Notes: a model not told the origin generated them from the letters alone. A stretch of 16,539 nt of DNA from DAIOGN01 sp036745245 (GCA_036745245.1 DAIOGN010000080.1:1-16539), one strand, 5' to 3'; shown: positions 6,582 to 13,918, counted from the stretch's first letter. Program-made: numbers and translations.

Positions 6582-7415
6582 GTGACGGCCCCAGACAATC
6601 TCCGGCGAGCGCGCCGGGCAGGTTGGGTCGGTATGATAGGCCGCTGGTTTCGCAGCGTTTTCCCACGACGTGATTCCTACTCCGAACTGGAGGCTCGCCT
6701 CCAGTACCGGTTCGCTGACCGCGACTACCTGATCGAAGCCCTCACGCACCGCTCGTATGCCCGCGGCGTGCGCAACGACGAGGTGGACTCCTACGAGCGC
6801 ATGGAGTTTCTGGGAGACTCGGTGCTGGGTCTTGTGGTGACGTCCCACCTGTACCGCCGCTATCACGGCCAACGCGAGGGGAATCTCACCAAGATCAAGG
6901 CCACCCTGGTGAATGAACGTTCACTCTCCCAGGTGGCGCGGCAACTGGGTCTGGGTGAGTTCGTCCTCCTGTCCCCCGAGGAGGAACAGGGCGGGGGGCG
7001 CCACCGGAAGTCGATTCTCGCCGATGCCTGCGAAGCCTTGTTCGGAGCGGTGTACCTCGACGGCGGCATGAAAGAGGCGACTCAACTTGTGAATCGGCTC
7101 ATCCTGAGCCAGGTCGACCGCTTTCTGTCGGATCGCGGACAGATCAACTACAAGGGTGAGCTGCTCGAGCATTACCAGAGTCTGGGGAAGGGGATGCCGC
7201 GCTACGAGATGACCTCCGAAGAGGGCTCGGATCACGACAAGATGTTCTCCGTACAAGTGCGGCTCGAAGGGCGCGTCATCGGCCGCGGCCAGGGCAAATC
7301 TAAGAAGGAAGCTGAACAGCACGCCGCCCGCGCTGCCCTCGATCACCTGGAACTGGAGCCCCGCCAGCTGGGGTCAGACCCCGACCGTCAGTTTGCACAC
7401 CCGGACGACGACTAG
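6582..7415 (+). CDS. rnc: Ribonuclease III
   Basis: RNase III cleaves double-stranded RNA and matures rRNA precursors. With the GTG start at 6582 the protein has 277 residues. The catalytic domain carries the signature ERMEFLGDSVLGLV (residues 72-85), with metal ligands Glu75, Asp79, Asp148 and Glu151 (ADACEALFGAVYLDGG). A double-stranded-RNA-binding domain spans about 188-257 and includes GQGKSKKEAEQHAAR. The start is uncertain: an ATG at 6633 (MIGRWFRSVF) would remove 17 basic, unconserved residues, and neither start has a clear Shine-Dalgarno sequence. Linkage of rnc to acpP-fabF is common in bacteria. This is the last gene of the plus-strand operon and converges on the next gene. Confidence 0.95.
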   Translation: MTAPDNLRRARRAGWVGMIGRWFRSVFPRRDSYSELEARLQYRFADRDYLIEALTHRSYARGVRNDEVDSYERMEFLGDSVLGLVVTSHLYRRYHGQREGNLTKIKATLVNERSLSQVARQLGLGEFVLLSPEEEQGGGRHRKSILADACEALFGAVYLDGGMKEATQLVNRLILSQVDRFLSDRGQINYKGELLEHYQSLGKGMPRYEMTSEEGSDHDKMFSVQVRLEGRVIGRGQGKSKKEAEQHAARAALDHLELEPRQLGSDPDRQFAHPDDD

Positions 7416-7434
7416 AAAAGTACCATGAAAGCAC

Positions 7435-7458
7435 CGGCGCACCGCGGGTCAGGCGCCG
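7435..7458. terminator. Possible bidirectional terminator between convergent genes
   Basis: CGGCGC (7435-7440) and GCGCCG (7453-7458) form a 6-bp GC stem with a 12-nt loop in the 46-bp gap between rnc and the convergent minus-strand gene. Short T-rich stretches flank it (CTTCT on the plus side, CTTTC on the minus side), but there is no proper T-tract. The location fits better than the structure does. Confidence 0.35.
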
Positions 7459-7461
7459 CTT

Positions 7462-8283
7462 CTACTGACAGTAAAGATCTGAAAACAGAAGCTTGCTGTA
7501 GGTGTCCCCGCCGCAGGGCCAGTGGCCGCCCTTAAAGACAGTATTCACAAGGTAGATGATGTCGGTTGAGGTGATCGCACCGGAGCAGTCCGGGTCGGCG
7601 ATATCGCAGGGCTCGGGAAGCGGGGCACCTTTGAAGACGACGGCGACGAGCAGGATGATGTCGCCCGATCTGATTTGCCAGTCGAAGTTCAGATCCCCGG
7701 GCGAGTACCAACGACAGAGACAGAGCCCTCCGTAAAAGGGCTCCTGATTCGTGTAAACGTAGTCACCTGCCGGCGTGCCATCTCCGTCGGCCGCCACACC
7801 GGCCGCGAACACCCAGGGGCAGGGTATGTCCGCGATCAGGCTCGAGTCGCCGACCGTGTAGGCAAAACGCCATCTTGGGACGGAGTCGAGTGGAGCGACA
7901 CTGACACCCGTCTGCGTGTGCGAAAAATACGCCGTGTCACCCAGTGCCTGGAGCTGAACCCGGGTTGAATCCATCCAGGCCGGTTGCATGTGGTAAGCCT
8001 GGTACGGCGCGCGTTGCGTGGCCTGAAATCCCCACCGGGACCCCGGGGCGCCTTCGAAACGCACTTCGATCACGGTCGTGCGGAGATCCGGCATCCCTAT
8101 CGGCCCCACGCGGAGTGCTCCGGGTCCGCTGTTGACTGGATAGGAGTCGTGGCACCCAGATGCCGCACATGTGGGCTGGCCGAGAGCACCCGCATGACCA
8201 GGAGGCGCGCTGGCCTCATGAGCCAGCGCCCAGGCCACATGAAGTGCGATCGCGAGCACTAGAAACAACCAGATGAACTTCAA
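7462..8283 (-). CDS. Secreted anchor-V/Reeler-like protein with haem-type motif and dockerin-like repeats
   Basis: The 273-residue protein has a clear signal peptide (LFLVLAIALHVAWALA, cleavage near residue 21). A TCAASGCH segment follows (C39-x4-C44-H45), resembling a c-type haem site with a four-residue spacer. The next region, with VIEVRFEGAPGSRWGFQATQ, recalls the choice-of-anchor-V/Reeler-like secreted domains. The C-terminus holds two dockerin-type calcium loops (about 196-219, GDLNFDWQIRSGDIILLV, and 226-251, with D230, D232, S234 and D241), each ending in VFKG. The start is TTG at 8283 with GGAGG (8296-8292) 8 nt upstream. That site lies in a hairpin. It follows the carboxypeptidase by 39 bp. 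Its job is unknown; binding haem or a partner protein is inference. Confidence 0.75.
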   Translation of the reverse strand: MKFIWLFLVLAIALHVAWALAHEASAPPGHAGALGQPTCAASGCHDSYPVNSGPGALRVGPIGMPDLRTTVIEVRFEGAPGSRWGFQATQRAPYQAYHMQPAWMDSTRVQLQALGDTAYFSHTQTGVSVAPLDSVPRWRFAYTVGDSSLIADIPCPWVFAAGVAADGDGTPAGDYVYTNQEPFYGGLCLCRWYSPGDLNFDWQIRSGDIILLVAVVFKGAPLPEPCDIADPDCSGAITSTDIIYLVNTVFKGGHWPCGGDTYSKLLFSDLYCQ

Positions 8284-8290
8284 ACGACCT

Positions 8291-8308
8291 ACCTCCGAGC
8301 GGGGAGGT
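8291..8308 (-). promoter_or_regulatory. Hairpin that masks the ribosome binding site of the anchor-V/dockerin gene
   Basis: In the minus-strand RNA, ACCTCC (8308-8303), a 6-nt loop (CCGCTC) and GGAGGT (8296-8291) form a perfect 6-bp stem. The 3' arm is the gene's Shine-Dalgarno sequence, 7-8 nt before the TTG start at 8283. No T-run follows, so a terminator is unlikely. Pairing would reduce ribosome access and limit expression relative to the upstream carboxypeptidase gene. Confidence 0.5.
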
Positions 8309-8322
8309 TGGGACCGACCGAG

Positions 8323-9837
8323 CTACTTCGCGCCGTAGAGCGGGTAGAACTTACCCTTAAGATACGTGATCAAAGGCTCGGCCGAAAGCGGCTTGCCGGT
8401 GACCTGCTGTACCAACTCCGGTGCAGGGTAACGGCGTCCGTGCACGTGGATCTTGTCGGTGAGCCACTTGCGCAGGGGTTCGAACTGCCCCTTGCGGAAC
8501 TGCGCGTGCAGCCCGCCCAGGTCGGTGTCGGCCTTGGCGAAGAACTGGGCCGCGAACAGATTGCCCAGCGCGTACGTGGGGAAGTAGCCGAACAGCCCGG
8601 CGCTCCAGTGCACGTCCTGGAGACAACCCTGCGCGTCATTCTTCACCTGCAGCCCGAAGTAATTCTTGAACTTCTCATTCCAGGCGGCCGGGGCGTCCTT
8701 GGCTTGCAGATCGCCGCGGATGAGCGCCAGTTCCATTTCGAAACGCAGCATGATGTGCAGGTTGTAGGTGACCTCGTCGGCTTCCACGCGGATGAACGAC
8801 GGCCTCACGTCATTCACTGCGAAATGGAAATCGTCCACGGAGACCTTGCCCAGCGCCTCCGGGAAATGCTTCTGAGCCGCCGGGAAGAAGTGTTCCCAGA
8901 AGGCGTGGCTGCGGCCTACGAAGTTCTCCCACATCCGCGACTGAGACTCGTGAATGCCCAGCGAACACGCCTCGCCCGTGGGCAGCCCAAACTCATCGCG
9001 CCGCAGATTCTGCTCGTAGATGCCGTGTCCTGCCTCGTGCAGCACGCCGAAGAAGGCATCGTTGAAGCGCTTCTCGTTGTATCGCGTGGTGATGCGAACG
9101 TCGCCGGGACCGATCTGCGTGCAGAAGGGATGCGTGGTGACGTCGAGTCGCCCGGTTCCGAAGTTGTAGCCGATGGCCGCGGCGGCATGCTCGGAGAAGG
9201 CCTGCTGGGCGGCCTGGGGATAGCTGCGTTCGACGATCTCCACGGGCGACTTCTTCGTCCCGCCCACGATCTTCTCCAGCACCGGCACCAGGTCGGCGCG
9301 CAGGGCGCTGAAGACTCTCTCCACCTGGGCCGAGGTGGTGTTGGGCTCGTAGTCGTCTAGAAGCGCGTCGTAGGGCTGCTCCTTGTAGCCAATGGCATCG
9401 GCCTTCTGGCGGCAGAGCTCGATGATCTTCTCGAGGGACGGCAGAAAGCTCTTGAAGTCGTTCTTCTTGCGCGCCTCCACCCAGATGGGATGCGCAAGCG
9501 AAGTGACCCGCGTGATCTCGGTGACAAGCGATTCAGGCAGTTTCACCATCTTGTCGTACTGGCGCCGCAGTTCGCGCACGTTGGCGGCCTGCGGGTGACC
9601 GTTCTTCGCCAGCTCCGACGATTCCAGTTCGGACAACCAGTTCCCGATGGCGGGGGAGGTGGCCTTCTGGTGAAACATCCCGGCCAGGAGAGCCTTCTGG
9701 TTGGCGCGGTGCTCGGCGCCGCCCTCCGGCATGTAGGTCACTTCATCCCAGCTGAGAATGGCTTCGCAGGTTCCCAGGGTGGCGATGTCGCGGTATTCGC
9801 GCGTGAGTTTCTCGTACGTTTCGGCTTTGGGGGACAT
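8323..9837 (-). CDS. M32 family metallocarboxypeptidase (carboxypeptidase Taq type)
   Basis: This 504-residue protein matches the usual length of M32 carboxypeptidases, zinc- or cobalt-dependent cytosolic enzymes that remove C-terminal residues from peptides. Visible family motifs are HPF at 236-238, DVRITTRY from residue 246, the HEAGH metal site (His267, Glu268, His271) within VLHEAGHGIYEQNL, and IHESQSRMWEN, whose Glu297 is the expected third metal ligand. There is no signal peptide. The ATG at 9837 has AGGAG (9850-9846) 8 nt upstream. A good promoter lies at 9885-9913. The downstream neighbour on the same strand is the secreted dockerin-like protein; nothing suggests a shared function. 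Confidence 0.95.
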   Translation of the reverse strand: MSPKAETYEKLTREYRDIATLGTCEAILSWDEVTYMPEGGAEHRANQKALLAGMFHQKATSPAIGNWLSELESSELAKNGHPQAANVRELRRQYDKMVKLPESLVTEITRVTSLAHPIWVEARKKNDFKSFLPSLEKIIELCRQKADAIGYKEQPYDALLDDYEPNTTSAQVERVFSALRADLVPVLEKIVGGTKKSPVEIVERSYPQAAQQAFSEHAAAAIGYNFGTGRLDVTTHPFCTQIGPGDVRITTRYNEKRFNDAFFGVLHEAGHGIYEQNLRRDEFGLPTGEACSLGIHESQSRMWENFVGRSHAFWEHFFPAAQKHFPEALGKVSVDDFHFAVNDVRPSFIRVEADEVTYNLHIMLRFEMELALIRGDLQAKDAPAAWNEKFKNYFGLQVKNDAQGCLQDVHWSAGLFGYFPTYALGNLFAAQFFAKADTDLGGLHAQFRKGQFEPLRKWLTDKIHVHGRRYPAPELVQQVTGKPLSAEPLITYLKGKFYPLYGAK

Positions 9838-9860
9838 CTGAACTTCTCCTCAATGACTGC

Positions 9861-9876
9861 GGTCTAACGGGTCTAA
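9861..9876. repeat. Short direct repeat in the carboxypeptidase leader
   Basis: GGTCTAA occurs twice with a 9-bp period (9861-9867 and 9870-9876), just downstream of the predicted transcription start at about 9878 and upstream of the ribosome binding site. Two copies of seven bases can arise by chance; a repressor or RNA-binding site is possible but unsupported. Confidence 0.25.
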
Positions 9877-9884
9877 TCGGCCAT

Positions 9885-9913
9885 AGAATAGCGCAGGCCG
9901 CCACCGGTGCCAA
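9885..9913 (-). promoter_or_regulatory. Promoter of the M32 carboxypeptidase gene
   Basis: On the minus strand, TTGGCA (9913-9908; 5/6 match to the -35 consensus) and TATTCT (9890-9885; 4/6 match to the -10) are separated by exactly 17 nt. The predicted start near 9878 gives a leader of about 40 nt containing the AGGAG ribosome site. The carboxypeptidase therefore probably has its own start even though the HIT gene lies upstream on the same strand. Confidence 0.6.
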
Positions 9914-9950
9914 GCGCTTTGGAACAGCCCCAGGGAAGGCCCCGGAGCAC

Positions 9951-10442
9951 TCAGCGCCAGTGCTCGGCCAGGCGCCGGTACGATTCGTCCACGCGCACGG
10001 AGAGCAGGCGAGCGCCCCCCACCACGGGCAGAAAGTTGGAGTCGCCCACCCAGCGCGCCACCACGTGCCAGTGCAGGTGGCCGGGCACGCCGGCTCCCGC
10101 GGCCTTGCCGATATTGAGGCCGAGCGTGAATCCGTCGGGGGAGAGAGCCTGCTTCATCACGGCAACCGACTTCTGCATGAGCTGTGCACCCTCCAGATGC
10201 TCGGCGTCGGTCACGTCTTCGATCTCGCCCACGTGTCGATACGGTATCACGAGGAGGTGGCCCGACGTGTAGGGATAGAGATTGAGCATGACCAGGGACG
10301 TGTCGCCGCGGTACAACACGAAGTGAGCAGCGTCCTGGTCGGGTGCGGCAATGCGGTTGCAGAAGATGCAACCTTCTTCCTGCGATTTGGACAAAAGAAA
10401 GTCCTCCCTCCAGGGTGCGTACACGATGTCCCGGTGTGTCAT
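9951..10442 (-). CDS. HIT family nucleotide hydrolase/phosphorylase
   Basis: This 163-residue histidine-triad protein carries the triad as GHLHWHVV (His122, His124, His126) with Asn110 upstream in GLNIGKAAGAGVPG. The conserved PYTSGHLLVIPYRH strand lies at residues 58-70. A CIFC pair (Cys25, Cys28) near the N-terminus is typical of the zinc-containing subgroup that resembles Ap4A phosphorylases. Such enzymes cleave dinucleoside polyphosphates or nucleotide adducts in the cytosol. The ATG overlaps the rfaE2 stop codon as ATGA, so its translation is probably coupled to rfaE2. A link to recycling AMP by-products of nucleotide-sugar synthesis is only a guess. Confidence 0.92.
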   Translation of the reverse strand: MTHRDIVYAPWREDFLLSKSQEEGCIFCNRIAAPDQDAAHFVLYRGDTSLVMLNLYPYTSGHLLVIPYRHVGEIEDVTDAEHLEGAQLMQKSVAVMKQALSPDGFTLGLNIGKAAGAGVPGHLHWHVVARWVGDSNFLPVVGGARLLSVRVDESYRRLAEHWR

Positions 10443-10909
10443 GAGCCCTTGATCTTTTCCACCAGCTTCGACGTGGATCGTCCCTTGGACAGCTGAATCC
10501 GCACCACTCTTCCGCCGCGCGCCTTCACGCCCGGCGCACCCACGATGTCCTTCTGTCGATAGTCGGCGCCCTTCGCCAGAATGTCGGGACGAACCTGTTC
10601 GATGAGCTGTTGTGGCGTATCCTCACCAAACGACGTGACCAGATCCACGCACTCCAGAGCGGCGAGAAGGTGCATGCGGTCGGACAGCGGCACCAGCGGT
10701 CTGGAGGCGCCCTTCAGTCGTCTCACGGAGGCGTCGGAGTTCACTCCCACAAACAGCGCATCGCCCAATCGCCGGGCCTTCTGAAGATACGCCACGTGTC
10801 CGTAGTGCAGGAGGTCGAACACGCCGTTGGTGAACACCACGCGTTCGCCCCGTCGCTGCGCTTTGCGCGCGGCGCGGATCAAGCCAGCCCTGGTAACTAC
10901 CCGGCCCAT
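10439..10909 (-). CDS. rfaE2: Heptose 1-phosphate adenylyltransferase (RfaE domain II)
   Basis: This enzyme transfers AMP from ATP to D-glycero-beta-D-manno-heptose 1-phosphate, making ADP-heptose for the LPS inner core. The 156-residue cytidylyltransferase-like protein has TNGVFDLLHYGHV (residues 27-39) with the HxGH nucleotide-binding motif at His35-His38, NSDASVRRLKG, LAKGADY, and the C-terminal KGRSTSKLVEKIK. It is a stand-alone version of the C-terminal half of E. coli HldE. The kinase half is a separate gene at 12875-13876, and a secreted-protein gene lies between them. The ATG at 10909 has no clear Shine-Dalgarno sequence and lies 79 bp after the upstream gene's stop. The stop overlaps the HIT gene start. 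Confidence 0.93.
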   Translation of the reverse strand: MGRVVTRAGLIRAARKAQRRGERVVFTNGVFDLLHYGHVAYLQKARRLGDALFVGVNSDASVRRLKGASRPLVPLSDRMHLLAALECVDLVTSFGEDTPQQLIEQVRPDILAKGADYRQKDIVGAPGVKARGGRVVRIQLSKGRSTSKLVEKIKGS

Positions 10910-10988
10910 GGCCAGGCTGTTCGAACTTCGGGCGTCACCCTTACGCCGTGGAGGTTGCGGAGACCGCGCGACGGGAGCACGTAAATTC

Positions 10989-12688
10989 TCACCGGATCAG
11001 CACAAACTTCCGGGTGTCCACGAAGTTCAAAGACTCGCCGCGGTCCAGCGCATGGCTCTCGATGCGGTAATAGTAGACACCGCTGGCCCAGGTCCGCGCA
11101 TCTACGGTGACCCGTTGAACCCCGGGCCCCTGAACGCCCTGCACCAGCGTGACCACGCGCCGGCCCAGCACATTGTACACCTCGAGCGTCACGCGGCTTC
11201 GCGTCGGCAACAGATAACTGATCGTGGTGCTTGGATTGAACGGATTGGGTACGTTCTGATCGAGTCGGAAGGAACCCGGACGCACATGCGGCTCGTTCTC
11301 TACGCCGGTCGGCACTCCGAGGGTGCCGCTGGAACTCACCCACTGGGCATAAAGATCGACCTCGGTGGTCAGAGCATCTCGGGAATCCAGCCATGCCAGG
11401 ATGCTGTTCCCATTGCCGTCTGAAACCAGCTTGGGAGCAATCTGGCCCGAGCTGGCCAGGCTCACGGCCACCCCGTTAGCGGTCCACTGCACGGCGCCGG
11501 CCGCGTTGATGCGCTGTGCATAAATGTCGGAATTGCCCAGCCCGCGGTACCAGGTGATGAGGGNNNNNNNNNNGAATCCCAGGCACCATCCAGGCTCACC
11601 CCGTCCAAGGCCCACTGTGGGGCTCCGCTTGAATTCAGGCGCTGGACATAGATTCCAAAGTTGTCATACTGCCACGTGATGAAGACTCCGCCCGCGCCGT
11701 CACTCAACTGCCTGGGATCCCACTGGCCGAGTGTACTCAAGGGGGCCACGTCCACGCCATCCGTAGTCCACAACGGCGCACCGTTGGAATCGACGGCCTG
11801 TGCGCGCAGGTTGGGAAAGGACCCGTCGCGGAAGTCCTCCCATACCACCACGGCGCCATCGTCGCCGTTTGTCACGATTCGGGGCCGCAGTTGATTGCTT
11901 GCCAACCCGCACAGGGGCACTCCCTGCGGTCCCCAGGCCGGCGTGCCTGTGGCCAGAATTCGCTGAACGTAAATATCGAATTGGCCCGGAGGGCTGATGT
12001 ACTGATGCCAGGTGATGATGGCGCCGCCGCGTCCATCACTGACCAATTGAAGCGCTTCGGCGATGCCGTTCAAAGACAGCAGGACGCCCTGATTTACCCA
12101 CTGTCCGGCGCCACTGCCGTTCAATCGCTGAGCATACGGCACGTAATTGCTGCCGGCACGCCGGTCCCGCCAGGTCACGATGGCACCGCCCTCGCCGTCG
12201 CCCGTCACCTGAGCCGAGGTCTGATCCAGGATGGTGTCACACACAGGCACGCCATTTCCCAGCCACTGTACGACACCATTGCTGTCGATTCGTTGGGCAT
12301 AGATGTCAGGCTGACCCGACCTGTTGTCCTGCCAGACCACGAAGGCCCCGCCAGCGCCATCACGCGCAACCGAAGGGACCGTCTGATGCCCGGGGACATC
12401 ACAGATCGTCACGCCACCGGCGCCCCACTGGATTATGCCGTCGGAGTTGATGCGCTGGGCATAAAGGTCATTTTCGGACGTGTTGAGGTCGAGGTCCTGC
12501 CACACGATGATGGCGCCCCCGTTGCCGTCATCCACCATTCCGAAGCCACCCTGCCGCGCCGCAGTGACGCAGACGGGGGTGTTCACCATGGGGTCGGCGG
12601 ACCACTGGGCCAGCGCGACATCCTGTGGACAGGGGACACAGGGGAGAATGAGCGCAAACGTCAACACCACAAGCCGGAATCGACTCAC
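10989..12688 (-). CDS. Secreted tandem-repeat protein with FlgD-like C-terminal sorting domain (split by assembly gap)
   Basis: Two reading frames flank a run of ten Ns and together make one gene of roughly 570 residues. The N-terminus is a signal peptide (SRFRLVVLTFALILPC, cleavage probably after ALAQ). The start is GTG at 12688 with AGGAG 8 nt upstream; an earlier ATG at 12838 would add 50 residues unlike a signal peptide. Eight visible repeats of about 54-56 residues follow, each with a DGxGGAxxxW strand, often D-I-Y-A-Q-R, and a short xxWxxxGV turn, suggesting a beta-propeller or similar fold. The last ~90 residues (NPFNPSTTISY, SGVYYYRI, KFVLIR) form a FlgD-like/type IX secretion-type C-terminal domain, so cell-surface export is likely. 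Function is unknown. Confidence 0.85.
11330..12535 (-). repeat. Eight tandem ~55-residue protein repeats
   Basis: In the translated protein the anchoring tryptophans of successive GGxxxxW strands fall at residues 63, 119, 173, 227, 283 and 339 (counted from GTG 12688), a spacing of 54-56 residues. Two more copies follow the assembly gap (LITW and SILAW). The repeats have diverged in sequence but keep D-[I/L]-Y-A-Q-R and a W-x(3)-GV turn. The gap falls inside the seventh copy. Confidence 0.8.
11564..11573. other. Assembly gap (ten Ns)
   Basis: Ten consecutive Ns interrupt the repeat-protein gene. The frame before the gap and the frame after it do not join across 10 bases; an in-frame join needs a length that is 2 modulo 3. 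The Ns therefore look like a scaffolding placeholder, not a measured length, and the apparent frameshift is an artefact. Confidence 0.9.
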
Positions 12689-12874
12689 GAGAACCGCTCC
12701 TTTGGCTGAAGATGGAAGGCAGCATGTCATTGGGTGCAACCCACGGGCCGGACAGGGACCGCCCGAACGCCGAGACTGGCCCGCACGGCGGCCTGATCCC
12801 GGTGAGTGCATACATGCCGTTGATGATTCGGCATGCAACTGGAATCCCGAGTGAGTGTTGGAGCAGTTCGACTG
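12689..12874 (-). other. Intergenic stretch between rfaE1 and the repeat-protein gene
   Basis: These 186 bp contain a 7-bp hairpin, CATGCCG (12813-12819) with CGGCATG (12829-12835) around a 9-nt loop, and the AGGAG ribosome site of the repeat-protein gene. A G-T wobble on the minus-strand RNA extends the stem to 8 bp, but no T-run follows. I could not find a convincing promoter here. The hairpin may terminate or attenuate read-through from rfaE1, or stabilise the RNA end. Confidence 0.4.
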
Positions 12875-13876
12875 CTAGTGGACTCCGAGCACCGCCAGTT
12901 CATCGACTAATTCCTGCCTCGTGACGGCATAGGAGCCCACTTCGGCCACGGCGCGTCGGGCCGCCACATTCGCCAGCCGGCACGCATCGGGAACTTCCAG
13001 TCCACCGGCCACAGCCGCGGTGAGCGTGGCGATCACGGTGTCCCCCGCGCCGGTCACGTCGAAGACGTGCTGCGCCACGGTGGGGATGTGGTCGGGCTTG
13101 GCGTTGGCGGAGAAGAGCGACATGCCTTGCTCGCCACGAGTGATGAGGAGGTACTCGGCCGCCAGTTGCTCTCGCAGCATCCGCCCGATGGCTTCGAGGC
13201 CTTCCTGGTCCTTCACCTTGCGACCGGCCGCGAAGCACGCCTCGTGATGATTCGGTGTGAGAATCGATACATCGCGATACCTGTGGAAATGGGTTTCCTT
13301 CGGGTCCACGGCCACAAACAGTCCCCGCGCCCGTGCCGCGTGCACGGCGGCATCCACCACGCCCGCCGATAAGGTCCCTTTGCCATAGTCGGAGATGAGC
13401 ACGGCGTCGGCCGACGGCAGAGCGGCTTCGAAACACGCCAGGATGCGATCGGCGTCGGCTCCTTCCACTTCGCTGTCGTCCTCGCGATCCACTCGCACCA
13501 CCTGCTGAGTGCCGGCCAGGACACGCGTTTTCTGAATGGTGGGGCGCCCTGCCACCGCCACGAGTCCCGACGTATCAAAGCCGTAGTGGGTGAGGCGTTC
13601 GTGCAGCACGCGGGCCTGCGCATCGTCGCCCGACAGGCCTACAAGGTAGGGATGATCGCCCAGCGCCTTCAGATTGAGCGCGACGTTGGCGGCGCCGCCA
13701 AGCTTGGTCTCTTCACGGTCAACCTTGACCACGGGCACCGGTGCTTCCGGTGAGATGCGCTCTGCGCGTCCCCAGAGATAGCGATCGAGCATGACATCGC
13801 CCAGTACCACGATGCGGTGCCCGCCGAGGGCGGACACCCAATCGGCGCGTGCGCGCAAGGAGGATACGCTTGACAT
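12875..13876 (-). CDS. rfaE1: D-glycero-beta-D-manno-heptose 7-phosphate kinase (RfaE domain I)
   Basis: This PfkB-family sugar kinase makes heptose 1,7-bisphosphate in the ADP-heptose pathway for LPS. The 333-residue protein shows the RfaE1 N-terminal pattern VVLGDVMLDRYLWG (residues 23-36), SPEAPVPVV (42-50), the sugar-binding KLGGAANVALNLKALG (58-73), SDYGKG (162-167), LTPNHHEA (206-213) and the GAGDT anion hole with catalytic Asp279. It equals the N-terminal half of E. coli HldE; the adenylyltransferase half is the separate gene at 10439-10909. The ATG at 13876 has only a weak GGA upstream. It diverges from the DUF3467 gene, the two starts being 47 bp apart. Confidence 0.94.
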   Translation of the reverse strand: MSSVSSLRARADWVSALGGHRIVVLGDVMLDRYLWGRAERISPEAPVPVVKVDREETKLGGAANVALNLKALGDHPYLVGLSGDDAQARVLHERLTHYGFDTSGLVAVAGRPTIQKTRVLAGTQQVVRVDREDDSEVEGADADRILACFEAALPSADAVLISDYGKGTLSAGVVDAAVHAARARGLFVAVDPKETHFHRYRDVSILTPNHHEACFAAGRKVKDQEGLEAIGRMLREQLAAEYLLITRGEQGMSLFSANAKPDHIPTVAQHVFDVTGAGDTVIATLTAAVAGGLEVPDACRLANVAARRAVAEVGSYAVTRQELVDELAVLGVH

Positions 13877-13897
13877 GGAAGTCCAATATAGTACGTT
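13870..13897. promoter_or_regulatory. Candidate overlapping divergent promoters of rfaE1 and the DUF3467 gene
   Basis: The 47 bp between the two divergent start codons must hold or adjoin both starts of transcription. On the plus strand a perfect TTGACA (13870-13875), overlapping the rfaE1 start codon, is followed after 16 nt by TACGTT, a weak -10. On the minus strand TACTAT (13893-13888) or TATATT (13890-13885) could serve as the -10 for rfaE1, but no matching -35 is visible. If used, the rfaE1 leader would be only a few nt. Confidence 0.35.
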
Positions 13898-13912
13898 GGT
13901 TAGAGCCCAAAA

Positions 13913-13918
13913 AGGAGG
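13913..13918 (+). promoter_or_regulatory. Ribosome binding site that sets the DUF3467 gene start
   Basis: A perfect AGGAGG lies 5 nt before the GTG at 13924. It decides the start of the downstream gene against an in-frame ATG at 13849 that lies inside the divergent rfaE1 coding region. Confidence 0.85.

Noticed and set aside
5254..6666. 470-codon open frame on the minus strand opposite fabF
   Set aside because: It is the shadow of fabF: Arg/His/Gly-rich with no recognisable motif, while the plus strand encodes a full FabF with intact catalytic residues.
8308..9360. 350-codon open frame on the plus strand opposite the carboxypeptidase
   Set aside because: Low-complexity Leu/Val/Gly/Arg composition typical of a mirror frame; the minus strand encodes a full M32 enzyme with its HEAGH site and promoter.
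10931..10947. GGCGT/ACGCC hairpin upstream of rfaE2
   Set aside because: A 5-bp stem with 7-nt loop and no T-run; expected by chance in GC-rich DNA.
11462..11615. True frameshift or pseudogene in the repeat protein
   Set aside because: The frame change coincides exactly with the ten Ns; repeats continue normally on both sides, so an assembly placeholder explains it.
11330..12535. CRISPR-like or DNA-level repeat array
   Set aside because: The repeats are protein-level, about 165 bp, and diverged in DNA; there are no short identical repeats with spacers.
12689..12838. N-terminal extension of the repeat protein to ATG 12838
   Set aside because: It would add 50 Cys/Pro/Arg-rich residues before a clean signal peptide; the GTG at 12688 has a proper AGGAG site.
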